64,000 nucleotides of DNA from NCBI RefSeq assembly GCF_008123515.1, contig NZ_VSSR01000011.1:124001-188000 (forward strand), read 5' to 3'. The position numbers and the translations under genes were made by a program. This DNA comes from Bradyrhizobium cytisi. GTDB taxonomy: Bacteria > Pseudomonadota > Alphaproteobacteria > Rhizobiales > Xanthobacteraceae. Position 1 is the first letter of the stretch, and every line of letters begins with the position of its first letter. Positions 34,595 to 43,377 of this stretch are shown piece after piece. Below the pieces are notes generated by a model. It was not told the DNA's origin and made no database searches. It saw nothing but the letters and a program-made list of their open reading frames with translations.

Positions 34595-35326
34595 TCAGTT
34601 AAACGCCATCCCGCCACTCAGCGCGATCGTCTGCCCGGTCATGTAGGCGTTGTCGACCAGCAGCATCACGGCCTTCGCCACCTCATCCGCCGTGCCGAAG
34701 CGGCCGAGCGGGATGCGGCTGATGAGTTGCGGCTGGCCGCTCATCATGTCGGTCTCGATCAGCGACGGCGCTACCGCATTCACGGTGATGCCCTCCTTCA
34801 CCAGCCGCGCCGCGTAACCGCGCGTGAGGCCCTCCATGCCGGCCTTGGAGGCGTTGTAGTGCGGGCCGATCGAGCCAGCGCCGCGCGCGGCACCCGAGGA
34901 GACGTTGACGATGCGGCCCCACTTTCGCGCGCGCATCGACGGCAGCACGGCCTGTGTGCACAGGAAGACCGATTTCAGGTTGACCAGGATGGTGCGATCG
35001 AAATCGTCCTCGGTGAGATCGTCGACGCCGCGCGTGATGGCGATGCCGGCATTGTTGACGAGAATATCGATCGGCCCGAGCCCGGCTCCGGCGCGCGCGA
35101 CGATGTTGGCAACGGCCTCGCGCTGCGAGACGTCGGCGGCAACGACGATGGCACGGCCGCCATGTTGGCCGATCTCGCCTGCGAGCTGCTCGGCCTGTCC
35201 GATCTGCTCGCGGCAATTGATTGCCACGGCTGCGCCGGCCTCGGCCAGCGCGCGGCAGACGGCAGCGCCGATCCCGCGCGAGCCGCCGGTGACGAGCGCT
35301 ACGCGCCCCTTCAGATCGTGCGCCAT
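34595..35326 (-). CDS. short-chain dehydrogenase/reductase (FabG-like)
   Basis: A 243-residue classical SDR. It has the cofactor motif TGGSRGIG (residues about 14-21), NNAG (about 91-94), the catalytic serine in VNVSSGAARG and the YNASKAG tyrosine-lysine pair. The C-terminus ends TGQTIALSGGMAFN, as in acetoacetyl-CoA and 3-oxoacyl-ACP reductases. It is transcribed alone, convergent with the flavoprotein gene. The substrate cannot be specified. Confidence 0.88.
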   Translation of the reverse strand: MAHDLKGRVALVTGGSRGIGAAVCRALAEAGAAVAINCREQIGQAEQLAGEIGQHGGRAIVVAADVSQREAVANIVARAGAGLGPIDILVNNAGIAITRGVDDLTEDDFDRTILVNLKSVFLCTQAVLPSMRARKWGRIVNVSSGAARGAGSIGPHYNASKAGMEGLTRGYAARLVKEGITVNAVAPSLIETDMMSGQPQLISRIPLGRFGTADEVAKAVMLLVDNAYMTGQTIALSGGMAFN

Positions 35327-35724
35327 ATCAGGATCTCCCCATGATTGCGTTAGCCGAAGTTTACCACGCCTGGCCGTGCGGGCGCGTTGAACTCATCGCG
35401 AGATGAATCCGCCTGTCAGCGCTTGTAGCGGGAGGAGCACCCCAGCGCTCCGCTGCCAAATATGGACAGCCATTTCATTGACCAATCGCGCCAATCGCTC
35501 GATATTCGAAGCATTGAAACTGCTCCTCGAGCTTGATGCCGCGATATGAGAACCGATCACCAGCGTAATCCTGACGACATGCACGCGTGCATGACGCGGC
35601 GCTGTTTCTCCGCGGCTACCAGCGCCTGTTGTTGTTGCTGACCTTCTCCTGGCAACGCCACACACCGCAAATCCCAAGGCAAATTTCAAGTCCGGAACGC
35701 CGAGATTTCGGCGAGCGAGCAGTC
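35327..35724. other. non-coding gap with a 16-bp palindrome
   Basis: About 400 bases between an SDR gene and a small plus-strand gene. An open frame on the minus strand here has no recognisable protein character and I do not call it. Bases 35578-35593 (catgcacgcgtgcatg) are a perfect 16-bp palindrome 132 bases upstream of the next gene, possibly an operator. Nothing else stands out. Confidence 0.5.
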
Positions 35725-35952
35725 ATGTCCCAAGCCCAGTTTCAAGCCCAGTTTCAGGCCCGGTCCAACGCCTACATCATCGAAATCCACGATCGCGCCG
35801 CTGGCATCATCACAAGAGATGAGCGCGGCTTCCGCTTCTTCTCCTCCGAGCGCCTGTTCGACAGTCTCGAAGGCCGTCAGTTCCGCTCGGCACGCGAGGC
35901 CGAGCGCGCCGCGCGTGCCGTGTTCTCGGAGCGGAGCCGGCGCGCGAGCTAG
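35725..35952 (+). CDS. small hypothetical protein
   Basis: A 75-residue protein that I do not recognise. It opens with a short Gln-rich repeat (QAQFQAQFQ), followed by IIEIHDRAAGIITRDERGFR and an Arg/Ala-rich amphipathic C-terminus (EAERAARAVFSERSRR). The FRFF...LxGxxFxxxxxAExAxR pattern looks like a conserved small alphaproteobacterial domain. The ATG is preceded by GCGAGCGAGC rather than a strong ribosome binding site. It converges with the basic protein gene 1 base away. Confidence 0.6.
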   Translation: MSQAQFQAQFQARSNAYIIEIHDRAAGIITRDERGFRFFSSERLFDSLEGRQFRSAREAERAARAVFSERSRRAS

Positions 35953-35953
35953 A

Positions 35954-36457
35954 TCAACTCCGGCGGCGGGCCCTGGTGCGTGCCGCCTTCTTTGCCGCGG
36001 TGGAGCGGACCTTGGCACCTTTGGTGTGGCTCGCCTTCCGTGCAGCGGCCGAGCGTGACGCAGCGGTTCGCCGGCTCGCGGCGCGCTTGCCCTGCTTCGA
36101 CAGCGCACTCCGCGATGCGGTCGAGCGCGGCTCCTTCTTCAGGACGCCTTCGACGGCCCGCGAGACGCGCGGACGGCGCTTCGGGGTGCGTTTGCCCTGA
36201 CCGGCCTCATAGGCGTATTTGGCGCTGCGGCGCGTCGCCTTCTTGACGCGTCCTTTGCGCGGCGGCGGCAGATCGACGCCGGCGCGGCGCGCCTCGGACA
36301 GGCCGATGGCGATGGCCTGGCGCGCCGAGCGGGCGCCATGCTTGCCTTTCCTGATCTTGTCGATCTCGTCCTTGACGAATTCACCGGCCTGCGTGCTGGC
36401 GGATTTGCCGGCGCGCTTGTCCCGCTTGGCTTTACGAATGACTTCCTGTCTTGGCAT
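35954..36457 (-). CDS. Lys/Arg-rich histone-like protein (DUF6496-type)
   Basis: A 167-residue very basic protein. The N-terminal half (RQEVIRKAKRDKRAGKSAST then AGEFVKDEIDKIRKGKHGAR) resembles the DUF6496 group, and the SARQAIAIGLSEARRAGVDL segment is shared with proteins of that kind. The C-terminal half is a low-complexity Ala/Lys/Arg/Ser tail like histone H1 or bacterial nucleoid proteins. A GAGGGA lies upstream of the chosen ATG. DNA or RNA binding is likely from composition; no function is established. Confidence 0.75.
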   Translation of the reverse strand: MPRQEVIRKAKRDKRAGKSASTQAGEFVKDEIDKIRKGKHGARSARQAIAIGLSEARRAGVDLPPPRKGRVKKATRRSAKYAYEAGQGKRTPKRRPRVSRAVEGVLKKEPRSTASRSALSKQGKRAASRRTAASRSAAARKASHTKGAKVRSTAAKKAARTRARRRS

Positions 36458-36525
36458 GGGTCGAGTTCCCTCTTGCAATCGCAAAGGTGTCCAACCGCAA
36501 CGCGCGACGCGGAAGATTGATCCTA

Positions 36526-37308
36526 TCAGCCCCTCAACGCCGCGAGCAATTCATCGGGCCGCTCGGCCATGATCATGTGGCCCGCGCCCGGCACCACGAT
36601 TGTTTTCGCATGCGGGATCGCGGCGGCGAGCGCCTTGCCGGCCTTCGCCGGCGTCATCATGTCCCGCTCGCCGAGGATGAGGGTAGCAGGCACCTTCACG
36701 CTCGCCGCCGCAGCAAGCGCATTCGCGTAGGCATTGCAAGCCGACAAATCCTTGAACAGCACGCCCGGCTCGCAAGCTTGAAGCACCGCCTGCGCGCCGC
36801 CATGCATCCACAGGCCCGGCGCGAGACTGCCGCCGAGCTCGGCGTTGAAGCCGAGGCCCCAGATCGAGACCATGTCGAGCGCGTCCTGCTCGTTGGCTTC
36901 GGCCGCTTTCAGCAGATCCGGGCCGACCGTCATCGTCGCGGCCGTGCCGATCAGGCTCAGCGCCGAGACCTTGGCCGGGTGCCGTGCCGCGGTCTCCAGC
37001 GAGATCAACGATCCCATGGAATGGCCGATCAGGTGCGCCTTCGCTGCGCCCGCCGCACCGAGCAACGCCGCCGTCCAGTCGGCCATGTCAGCGATACTTG
37101 TGAGTGACGGCCCGGCCGAGCGGCCGTGGCCGGGCAAGTCCGGAGCGAGAACGCCAAACCCGTGATGGGCGAACCAGCGCGTGTGCAGCGCCCAGGTCGA
37201 ATGATCGAAGCCGGCGCCGTGGATGAAGGCGACCGTGGGCAGCGCCTTGTCGAATTCGCGGCCGCCGGTTGCGGCAAACACCTCGGCGCCGTTGACGGAG
37301 AGCTTCAT
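36526..37308 (-). CDS. alpha/beta hydrolase
   Basis: A 260-residue hydrolase. HG motif FIHGAGFDHSTW is near residue 25, nucleophile elbow LIGHSMGSL holds the catalytic serine near residue 98, acid in LGERDMMTP and histidine in PGAGHMIMAERP at the C-terminus. The start is the ATG of MKLSVNGAEV; the frame extends upstream into the aminotransferase-type gene. Only 4 bases separate it from the O-acetylhomoserine sulfhydrylase gene upstream, so they are probably co-transcribed. Confidence 0.9.
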   Translation of the reverse strand: MKLSVNGAEVFAATGGREFDKALPTVAFIHGAGFDHSTWALHTRWFAHHGFGVLAPDLPGHGRSAGPSLTSIADMADWTAALLGAAGAAKAHLIGHSMGSLISLETAARHPAKVSALSLIGTAATMTVGPDLLKAAEANEQDALDMVSIWGLGFNAELGGSLAPGLWMHGGAQAVLQACEPGVLFKDLSACNAYANALAAAASVKVPATLILGERDMMTPAKAGKALAAAIPHAKTIVVPGAGHMIMAERPDELLAALRG

Positions 37309-37312
37309 CGTG

Positions 37313-38608
37313 TCAAACCTTCTGCGAGATGCGCAGCGCCTGCGCGAGATCGTCGATGATGTCGCTGGCGGCCTCAATGCCGACCGACAGCCGCACCAGC
37401 TCCTCGCCGATGCCGGCAGCCCTAAGCTGCTCGGCGTCCATCTGCTGATGCGTGGTCGAGGCCGGGTGGATCACCAGCGTCTTGGCGTCGCCGACATTGG
37501 CGAGATGGCTGATCATGCGCAGCTGTTCGATGAACTTGCGGCCCGCAGGCCGGCCGCCCTTGATGCCGAAGGAGACGATCGAGCCCGCCCCGCGCGGCAG
37601 CAGCGTCTTCGCGAGCTGGTAGTCGGGATGGTCCTCCAGCGAGGGATGCAGCACCCAGTCCACGGCCTTGTTGGACTTCAGCGCCTCCAGCACGAGATGC
37701 GTGTTCTGGATGTGGCGATCCATGCGCACGCCCAGCGTCTCGACGCCTTGTAAAAGCTGGAACGCGTTGGTCGGCGACAGGCAGGCGCCGAAATCGCGCA
37801 AGCCTTCGGTGCGCGCCCGCATGATGAAGGCCGCCGTGCCGAACTGCTCGTCGAAAACGATGCCGTGATAGCCGCCATAGGGCTCGGTCAGCACGCCGAA
37901 CTTGCCCGACGCGCGCCAGTCGAAGCGGCCGCCATCGACGATGGCGCCGCCGATGGCGATGCCGTGACCGCCGATCCATTTGGTCGCCGACTGCATCACG
38001 ATGTCGGCGCCGAGCTCGATCGGCCGGCTGAGATAGGGCGTCGCAAAGGTGTTGTCGATCAGCAGCGGAATCTTTGCCTCATGCGCAATCGCGGCGACCT
38101 TCGGGATATCCAGCACCTCAAGTCCGGGATTGCCGATGGTCTCGCCGATCACGAGCTTCGTGTTCGGCTTGATCGCCTTCCGGAACGCATCATGATCGCG
38201 CGGCTTCACGAAAGTCGTGGTGATGCCGAAGCGCGGCAGCGTGTGCGCCAGCAGATTGATGGTGCCGCCATAGAGCGAGCTCGACGCCACGATGTGGTCG
38301 CCTGCGTTGAGCAGCGTTGCAATCGCGAGATGCAGCGCGGCCATGCCGCTCGCGGTGCAGATCGCGCCAACGCCGCCCTCCAGCGCCGCGAGCCGCTCCT
38401 CCAGCACGCCGGTGGTGGGGTTTGAGATGCGCGTATAGATGTGGCCGGCGCGCTCCAGATTGAACAGCGCCGCCGCGTGATCGGAATCCTGGAACACATA
38501 GGACGTGGTCTGGTAGATCGGCACTGCGCGGGCGCCGGTCGCGGGATCCGGATGCTGGCCCGCGTGCAGGCTCAGGGTCTCGAAGGCAGGCGGTTTTGGC
38601 GCGGGCAT
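37313..38608 (-). CDS. O-acetylhomoserine aminocarboxypropyltransferase (sulfhydrylase)
   Basis: A 431-residue PLP enzyme of the Cys/Met metabolism family, making homocysteine from O-acetylhomoserine and sulfide. The opening FETLSLHAGQHPDPATGARA, YxRxxNPT-type YTRISNPTTGVLEERLAALE, and the PLP lysine in SATKWIGGHG are diagnostic. The approximately 430-residue length and the IGGAIVDGGRFDW segment favour the MetY group over cystathionine gamma-synthase. It is first in a two-gene transcript with an alpha/beta hydrolase. The methanethiol oxidase at 18 kb could supply sulfide in the same cell, which is speculative. Confidence 0.93.
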   Translation of the reverse strand: MPAPKPPAFETLSLHAGQHPDPATGARAVPIYQTTSYVFQDSDHAAALFNLERAGHIYTRISNPTTGVLEERLAALEGGVGAICTASGMAALHLAIATLLNAGDHIVASSSLYGGTINLLAHTLPRFGITTTFVKPRDHDAFRKAIKPNTKLVIGETIGNPGLEVLDIPKVAAIAHEAKIPLLIDNTFATPYLSRPIELGADIVMQSATKWIGGHGIAIGGAIVDGGRFDWRASGKFGVLTEPYGGYHGIVFDEQFGTAAFIMRARTEGLRDFGACLSPTNAFQLLQGVETLGVRMDRHIQNTHLVLEALKSNKAVDWVLHPSLEDHPDYQLAKTLLPRGAGSIVSFGIKGGRPAGRKFIEQLRMISHLANVGDAKTLVIHPASTTHQQMDAEQLRAAGIGEELVRLSVGIEAASDIIDDLAQALRISQKV

Positions 38609-38705
38609 GCGTGGCCTCGTTGGTCGATCGGCGATGGCGGCCGTTGTGCCACAAAAACGCGCGCCACGTCAGCCCATTGACAGTCTCGCGCGGGCTCGCG
38701 CAGCG

Positions 38706-39512
38706 CTATGCACTCGAACGAATGGCCTGCTCGATGCTCCGCGCCTCGCGCAACAAAATCTCCGCAACCTCCTGCTCGCGGCGGGGGCCGAGCCTCGTCC
38801 GAACGGCGGATACGGTCATCGCCGCCGCAGGGCGCCCGTCCGGGGTCTTGATCCAGGTGGAGATCGATGTCGTGCCCTGCACGAGACCGATCTCCCTCAT
38901 GCCAAATCCGCGCCGCCGCGCCGCGGTGACCTGGCCGAGCACGGTTGCGGCGTCGGTCCGATAGGCATCGAACCGCTTCTCGTTCGCTGTGACGATTTTT
39001 CGCGCATCCTGCGCCGGCAGCGCGGCGAGAATGGCGACGCCGGCGCTGGAGACGCCGAGCGGGCGGCGCGCGCCGACCTCGATCGACAGCACCTGGATCG
39101 GATAGGCGCCGATCCTGCGATCGACGCACAGCGTGTCGTTGCCGGTGCGCACCGTCAGGAACAGCGTGTCGCCGATTTCGGCGGAGGCGCGTCGCAGCGA
39201 AGGACCTGCGGCCACCAGCAGGGGCGAGGGCCGGGGGCGCGCGAGCGCCAGCTCCGGCACCTGGTTGCCGATCGCGTAGCGGCCGGTTCTGTCGTGCCGC
39301 TCGACGATGCCTTCCTCGATCAGCACGTGAACGATGCGGTGCACGGTCGGGCGTGTGAGGCCGGTGGCCTGCACGACCTCGGCCAATGGCACACCGTCTT
39401 CGCGGCCTGCGGCAAGAATACGCAGCACCGACAATGCGCGACGGATCGCTTGCGCACCCTGTCGCGGTTCCAGCGCGCTGCGCGCGGATCTTGAGGAATG
39501 GGCTTTGTCCAT
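38706..39512 (-). CDS. IclR-family transcriptional regulator
   Basis: A 268-residue regulator. The winged helix is RRALSVLRILAAGREDGVPL followed by VVQATGLTRPTVHRIVHVL; the effector domain has TLFLTVRTGNDTLCVDRRIG and IRSA-type C-terminus. The ATG at 39512 lies next to an inverted repeat. It is divergent from the Bug-type binding protein gene (129-base gap) and most likely controls that catabolic operon in response to an aromatic or dicarboxylic acid. Confidence 0.92.
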   Translation of the reverse strand: MDKAHSSRSARSALEPRQGAQAIRRALSVLRILAAGREDGVPLAEVVQATGLTRPTVHRIVHVLIEEGIVERHDRTGRYAIGNQVPELALARPRPSPLLVAAGPSLRRASAEIGDTLFLTVRTGNDTLCVDRRIGAYPIQVLSIEVGARRPLGVSSAGVAILAALPAQDARKIVTANEKRFDAYRTDAATVLGQVTAARRRGFGMREIGLVQGTTSISTWIKTPDGRPAAAMTVSAVRTRLGPRREQEVAEILLREARSIEQAIRSSA

Positions 39513-39535
39513 ATTGTGGACAAGAACGCCACAAT
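39513..39535. promoter_or_regulatory. IclR operator candidate
   Basis: attgtgg (39513-39519) and ccacaat (39529-39535) form a perfect 7-bp inverted repeat with a 9-base spacer directly upstream of the IclR start codon, in the gap shared with the divergent catabolic operon. Position suggests autoregulation. Confidence 0.55.
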
Positions 39536-39641
39536 TCACTCGACAGGTAAAGCGCTCATCTGGAGATTGCGCGGCGATCAAGCGCCGTGCACAACGGCGA
39601 AGCGTTCGAATTGAGTTTGGAAGCGCCGCCGGGAGGTTAAC

Positions 39642-40607
39642 ATGAAATTAATCGCGATTGCCATGGTCGTCGTCACTGCGATGCTGGCGGGGCCCGCGTC
39701 GGCCCAGCAATGGCCGGCGCGCAGCGTCAAGCTGATCGTGCCGTATCCCGCCGGCGGCAATGTCGACAGCGCCGCGCGCATCATCGCCGACAAGCTCCAG
39801 GAAAAGCTCGGCCAGCCCTTCATCATCGAGAACAAGGCCGGTGCCGGCGGCATGATCGCGGGCGAGGCCTTCGCGAAATCGGCGCCCGACGGCTACACGC
39901 TGTTCGTTGGCGCCAATGGCCCGGTGCTGTTCGCGACTGAGATCAACAAGCGCGACGCCTATCATTGGAAGAAGGACTTCCTGCCGATCTCGACCATCTC
40001 GATGACGCCGCTGGTGCTCGAGGTCCATCCGTCGGTGCAGGCCACAACCTTCAAGGAATTCATCGAGCTGGCCAAGCGCGAGCCCGGCAAGCTGACCATG
40101 GCCTCGCCCGGTCCTGGCACCACCAACCACCTGCTCAGCGAGCTGATGCAGACGAGCCTCGAGCTGCAATGGGTCACCGCGCATTACCGCGGCAACGCGC
40201 CGGCCATCAACGATTTGCTTGGTGGCCAGGTGCAGTTCGCCTTCGACCAGCTCACGGTCAGCCTCCAGCACATCAAGGCCGGCCTGTTCCGTGCGCTTGC
40301 CGTCACCAGCCCGCATCGCCTGAAGTCGCTGCCCGACGTGCCGACCTTCGCCGAGCTCGGCTACAAGGACTTTGATGGCCAGACGTTTACGGGCCTGTTC
40401 GCGCCCGCAGGCACGCCGGCGCCGATCGTGGACAAGCTGCACGAGACGCTGGTTGCGATCCTGAAAGATCCGGGCGTAGTCGATAAGTTCGACAATCTCG
40501 GCGGCGAAGCCGTCGCGATGACGCCCGACGAGTTCAGGGCATATCTCGAGCGCGAGGACGCCAAATGGATTCCGGTCGTCAGCAAGGCCAACATCAAGGC
40601 TGACTGA
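39642..40607 (+). CDS. tripartite tricarboxylate transporter substrate-binding protein (TctC/Bug)
   Basis: A 321-residue periplasmic binding protein with a signal peptide ending near GPASAQQWPA. The family blocks VPYPAGGNVDSAARIIADKL, IIENKAGAGGMIAGEAFA and the HYRGNAPAINDLLGGQVQFA segment are clear. No TctA/TctB membrane genes are adjacent, so it either works with a transporter encoded elsewhere or acts as a sensor, as is frequent for Bug proteins. First gene of the IclR-linked operon, 3 bases before the next gene. Confidence 0.92.
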   Translation: MKLIAIAMVVVTAMLAGPASAQQWPARSVKLIVPYPAGGNVDSAARIIADKLQEKLGQPFIIENKAGAGGMIAGEAFAKSAPDGYTLFVGANGPVLFATEINKRDAYHWKKDFLPISTISMTPLVLEVHPSVQATTFKEFIELAKREPGKLTMASPGPGTTNHLLSELMQTSLELQWVTAHYRGNAPAINDLLGGQVQFAFDQLTVSLQHIKAGLFRALAVTSPHRLKSLPDVPTFAELGYKDFDGQTFTGLFAPAGTPAPIVDKLHETLVAILKDPGVVDKFDNLGGEAVAMTPDEFRAYLEREDAKWIPVVSKANIKAD

Positions 40608-40610
40608 GCG

Positions 40611-41228
40611 ATGCGGATCGACCCCACCGAGCTCGGCGCGGAGCGCATCTACCGGCTGATGACCGGCATCGTGGTGCCGCGCCCAATCGCCTGGGTGACG
40701 AGCCTGTCGCGGAGCGGCGTGCTCAACCTCGCGCCGTTCAGCGCCTTCACCTTTGTCTCGCAGAAGCCGCCGATGCTCGCCATCAGCGTCGGCCGCAAGG
40801 GCGCTGATTACAAGGACACCGCGCACAATATCCTCGACACCGAGGAATATGTCATCCACATCGCCGACACGCCGCTGATGAATGCGGTGCACGACAGCTC
40901 CATCGAGCATCCGCCTGAAATCAGCGAGGTCGAGCAGCTCGGGCTGGAGACGCTTGACTGCGAGCGCATCAAGGTACGAAGGCTCGCCGCTGCGCCGGTT
41001 GCGATGGAATGCCGCTTTCGCCAGTGCCTCGAATTCGGCGAGGCGCGCAGCCGGCTGATCGTGGGCGAGGTCGTGATGTTCCACATCCGCGACGGCCTCG
41101 TGACCAACGGCAAGGTCGAGACCGCGGCACTCGATCCGATCGCCCGCATCGGCGGGCCCCGTTATGCCCGCCTCGGCGAGATCGTGACGCTGAACACCGT
41201 GTTCCAGACGCCCAAATCGAAGGACTGA
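40611..41228 (+). CDS. flavin reductase-like FMN-binding protein
   Basis: A 205-residue split-barrel flavoprotein. RLMTGIVVPRPIAWVTSLS, APFSAFTFVSQKPPMLAISV and GRKGADYKDTAHNI define the flavin reductase-like domain family. Such proteins supply reduced flavin or act on a substrate directly. Placed between the binding protein and FAH hydrolase genes, it may assist an oxygenase of the same pathway, but no oxygenase is in the operon. Confidence 0.88.
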   Translation: MRIDPTELGAERIYRLMTGIVVPRPIAWVTSLSRSGVLNLAPFSAFTFVSQKPPMLAISVGRKGADYKDTAHNILDTEEYVIHIADTPLMNAVHDSSIEHPPEISEVEQLGLETLDCERIKVRRLAAAPVAMECRFRQCLEFGEARSRLIVGEVVMFHIRDGLVTNGKVETAALDPIARIGGPRYARLGEIVTLNTVFQTPKSKD

Positions 41229-41277
41229 ACGTGCGGACGCCTGGCGTACGCCGCCTGAAGACCATTGGAGAACGACG

Positions 41278-42138
41278 ATGCGACTGTTGAGCTATCTGGT
41301 GGACGGAGAGCCGCGCTACGGCGCGGCGATTGATGGCGGCGTGGTCGATCTGACCACGCGGATCGGCCGCGATTTCTCCGACCTCAAGGCGCTGATCGCG
41401 GCCAACGCGCTGGCCGAGGCGCAGGATGTGGTGGCCGGCCAGAAGCCCGACTATATGCTTGAGAAGCTCACGCTGCTGCCGCCGGTGCTGTCGCCCGAAA
41501 AGCTCTGGTGCATCGGCGTCAATTACGCCGAACGCAATGCCGAATATAAAGACAGTTCGGACCTGCCCAAATATCCGAGCCTGTTCGTTCGCAGCATGTC
41601 GTCGATGACGGGCTCCGGCCAGCCGCTGGAGAAGCCGCACGTCTCGGATCAGCTCGACTACGAAGGCGAGCTCGTCATCGTGATCGGCCAGGGCGGCCGT
41701 CATATCCAGCGCGAAAAAGCCTTCGCGCACATCTTCGGCATGACGCTCTGCAACGAAGGCACGATCCGCGACTGGCTGCGCCACGGCAAGTTCAACGTCA
41801 CGCAGGGCAAGAACTTTGACCGCTCCGGCAGCATCGGCCCGTGGATCGTCACCGCGGACGAGCTCGACCCGCGCGGGCCGCATGACATCGTCACGCGCGT
41901 CAACGGCGAGGTGCGGCAGCAGGACACGACCGAGCGGCTGATGTTCCCGTTCGATGTCCTGATCTCCTATCTCTCGACCTTTGCGACCCTGAAGCCCGGC
42001 GACATGATCGTGACGGGCACGCCGACGGGCGCGGGTGCCCGCTTCGATCCGCCGCGCTGGCTGAAGGTTGGCGACGTCGTCGAGGTCGAGTCCAGCCGCA
42101 TCGGCGTGCTCAGGAACACCGTGGCCGCGGAGCAGTAA
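41278..42138 (+). CDS. fumarylacetoacetate hydrolase-family protein
   Basis: A 286-residue FAH-fold enzyme. Metal-binding residues lie in LDYEGELVIVIGQGGR (Glu-x-Glu pattern) and the preceding CIGVNYAERNAEY block is the usual substrate lid; MIVTGTPTGAGARFDPPRWL is the C-terminal signature. Family members hydrolyse or decarboxylate acylpyruvates such as fumarylpyruvate or 5-oxopent-3-ene-1,2,5-tricarboxylate. It is followed 3 bases later by a hydratase of aromatic meta-cleavage type, which suggests a shared pathway. Confidence 0.9.
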   Translation: MRLLSYLVDGEPRYGAAIDGGVVDLTTRIGRDFSDLKALIAANALAEAQDVVAGQKPDYMLEKLTLLPPVLSPEKLWCIGVNYAERNAEYKDSSDLPKYPSLFVRSMSSMTGSGQPLEKPHVSDQLDYEGELVIVIGQGGRHIQREKAFAHIFGMTLCNEGTIRDWLRHGKFNVTQGKNFDRSGSIGPWIVTADELDPRGPHDIVTRVNGEVRQQDTTERLMFPFDVLISYLSTFATLKPGDMIVTGTPTGAGARFDPPRWLKVGDVVEVESSRIGVLRNTVAAEQ

Positions 42139-42141
42139 GTG

Positions 42142-42945
42142 ATGCTTGATACCGTCACGATCGAGCGCCTTGCTGCGCGCCTCGATGAGGCCGAGCGCAG
42201 CAAGGCGCTGATTCCGATGTTCTCAAAGGACTATCCTGGCTTCAGCATCGAGGACGCCTACGCGGTCCAGCGCGCCTGGACAAAACTTCAGCTCGGCCGC
42301 GGCCGGGTCATCAAGGGCCACAAGATCGGCCTGACCTCGAAGGCGATGCAGAACGCGGTCGGCATTTCCGAGCCCGATTACGGCGTGCTATTTGCCGACA
42401 TGTTCTATGCAGATGCCACGCCGGTTCCGTTCGATCACTTTCACGCACCTCGGATCGAGGTCGAGCTCGCCTTCGTGCTGAAGGCGCCGCTGCGCGGTCC
42501 GGATTGCACCATCTTCGACGTGCTCAACGCTACCGATTACGTCACGCCCGCGCTCGAAATCCTGGAGACGCGCATGCATCGCGTCGATCCCGAGACCGGC
42601 AAGGCGCGCAAGGTCGTCGACACCATCTCGGACAACGCCGCCAATGCCGCGCTGGTGCTCGGCGGCCGGCCGTTCCGCCCGCTAGACGCGGATTTGCGCT
42701 GGATCGGCGCGCTCTTGTTCCGCAACGGCGAGGTCGAGGAGACCGGCCTTGCCGCCGGCGTGCTCAACCATCCCGCCAACGGCATCGCCTGGCTCGCCAA
42801 TCGCCTGGCACCGCATGACGAGCATCTCGCCGCCGGCGAGGTGGTGCTGGCGGGATCGTTCACGCGTCCGGTCGATATCCGCCGCGGTGATACCTTTCAT
42901 GCCGACTATGGCGCCTTCGGCTCCGTGTCGTGCCAGTTCGTCTGA
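42142..42945 (+). CDS. 2-oxo-hept-4-ene-1,7-dioate hydratase / 2-keto-4-pentenoate hydratase family
   Basis: A 267-residue enzyme of the HpaH/MhpD family, which adds water to 2-oxo-4-enoic acids in meta-cleavage pathways. It has [40 protein letters not shown], the metal-site segment [15 protein letters not shown] and the ALEILETRM block. The ATG is immediately after an in-frame GTG. FAH-type hydrolase plus this hydratase is the usual order of lower homoprotocatechuate or related pathways. Confidence 0.9.
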   Translation: MLDTVTIERLAARLDEAERSKALIPMFSKDYPGFSIEDAYAVQRAWTKLQLGRGRVIKGHKIGLTSKAMQNAVGISEPDYGVLFADMFYADATPVPFDHFHAPRIEVELAFVLKAPLRGPDCTIFDVLNATDYVTPALEILETRMHRVDPETGKARKVVDTISDNAANAALVLGGRPFRPLDADLRWIGALLFRNGEVEETGLAAGVLNHPANGIAWLANRLAPHDEHLAAGEVVLAGSFTRPVDIRRGDTFHADYGAFGSVSCQFV

Positions 42946-42970
42946 ACCAATAAAAAAGGAGGAAGCGCAC

Positions 42971-43363
42971 ATGACAGGCCCAACGCGGCGCAAGAGCATC
43001 CATATCGGCGGCTTCAAGCACGCCAATCCGATCCCGAACGCCTGCCGCATCGGCAATCTTGTGATGTCGGGCGTCATCCTCGGTCGCGACGGGGCTGGCA
43101 CGATGCCGGAGAGCCTGGACGCCCAATGCGCCAACATGTTCGCGCATATGAAGGCGACCGTGGAGGCTGCGGGCGGCACGACGGACGACATCATCAAGAT
43201 GACGGTGTGGTTGAAGGACCGCACGCAGCGCGGCCCGGTCAATGTCGAATGGCTGAAAATGTTTCCGGACGAGCATTCGCGCCCGGCGCGTCACGCGCTG
43301 CCGATGGACAACATGGACGGCGGCGCACTGGTGCAGTGCGACTTCACCGCCGTGATCGACTGA
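42971..43363 (+). CDS. RidA/YjgF-family protein
   Basis: A 130-residue RidA-fold protein. It shows the subunit-interface pattern GNLVMSGVILGRDGAGTMPE, the ANMFAHMKATVEAAGGTTDD helix, and RPARHALPM with the arginine that binds carboxylates in deaminases. Some members are 2-aminomuconate deaminases, which would fit a ring-cleavage pathway; others remove reactive enamines. GGAGGA upstream and a 25-base gap place it in the operon. Confidence 0.88.
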   Translation: MTGPTRRKSIHIGGFKHANPIPNACRIGNLVMSGVILGRDGAGTMPESLDAQCANMFAHMKATVEAAGGTTDDIIKMTVWLKDRTQRGPVNVEWLKMFPDEHSRPARHALPMDNMDGGALVQCDFTAVID

Positions 43364-43377
43364 GGGAGTTTTTGCAC

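Noticed and set aside
35393..35689. 98-codon minus-strand open frame
   Set aside because: No ribosome binding site, no recognisable domain, and a low-complexity Arg/Ser-rich translation; treated as non-coding.
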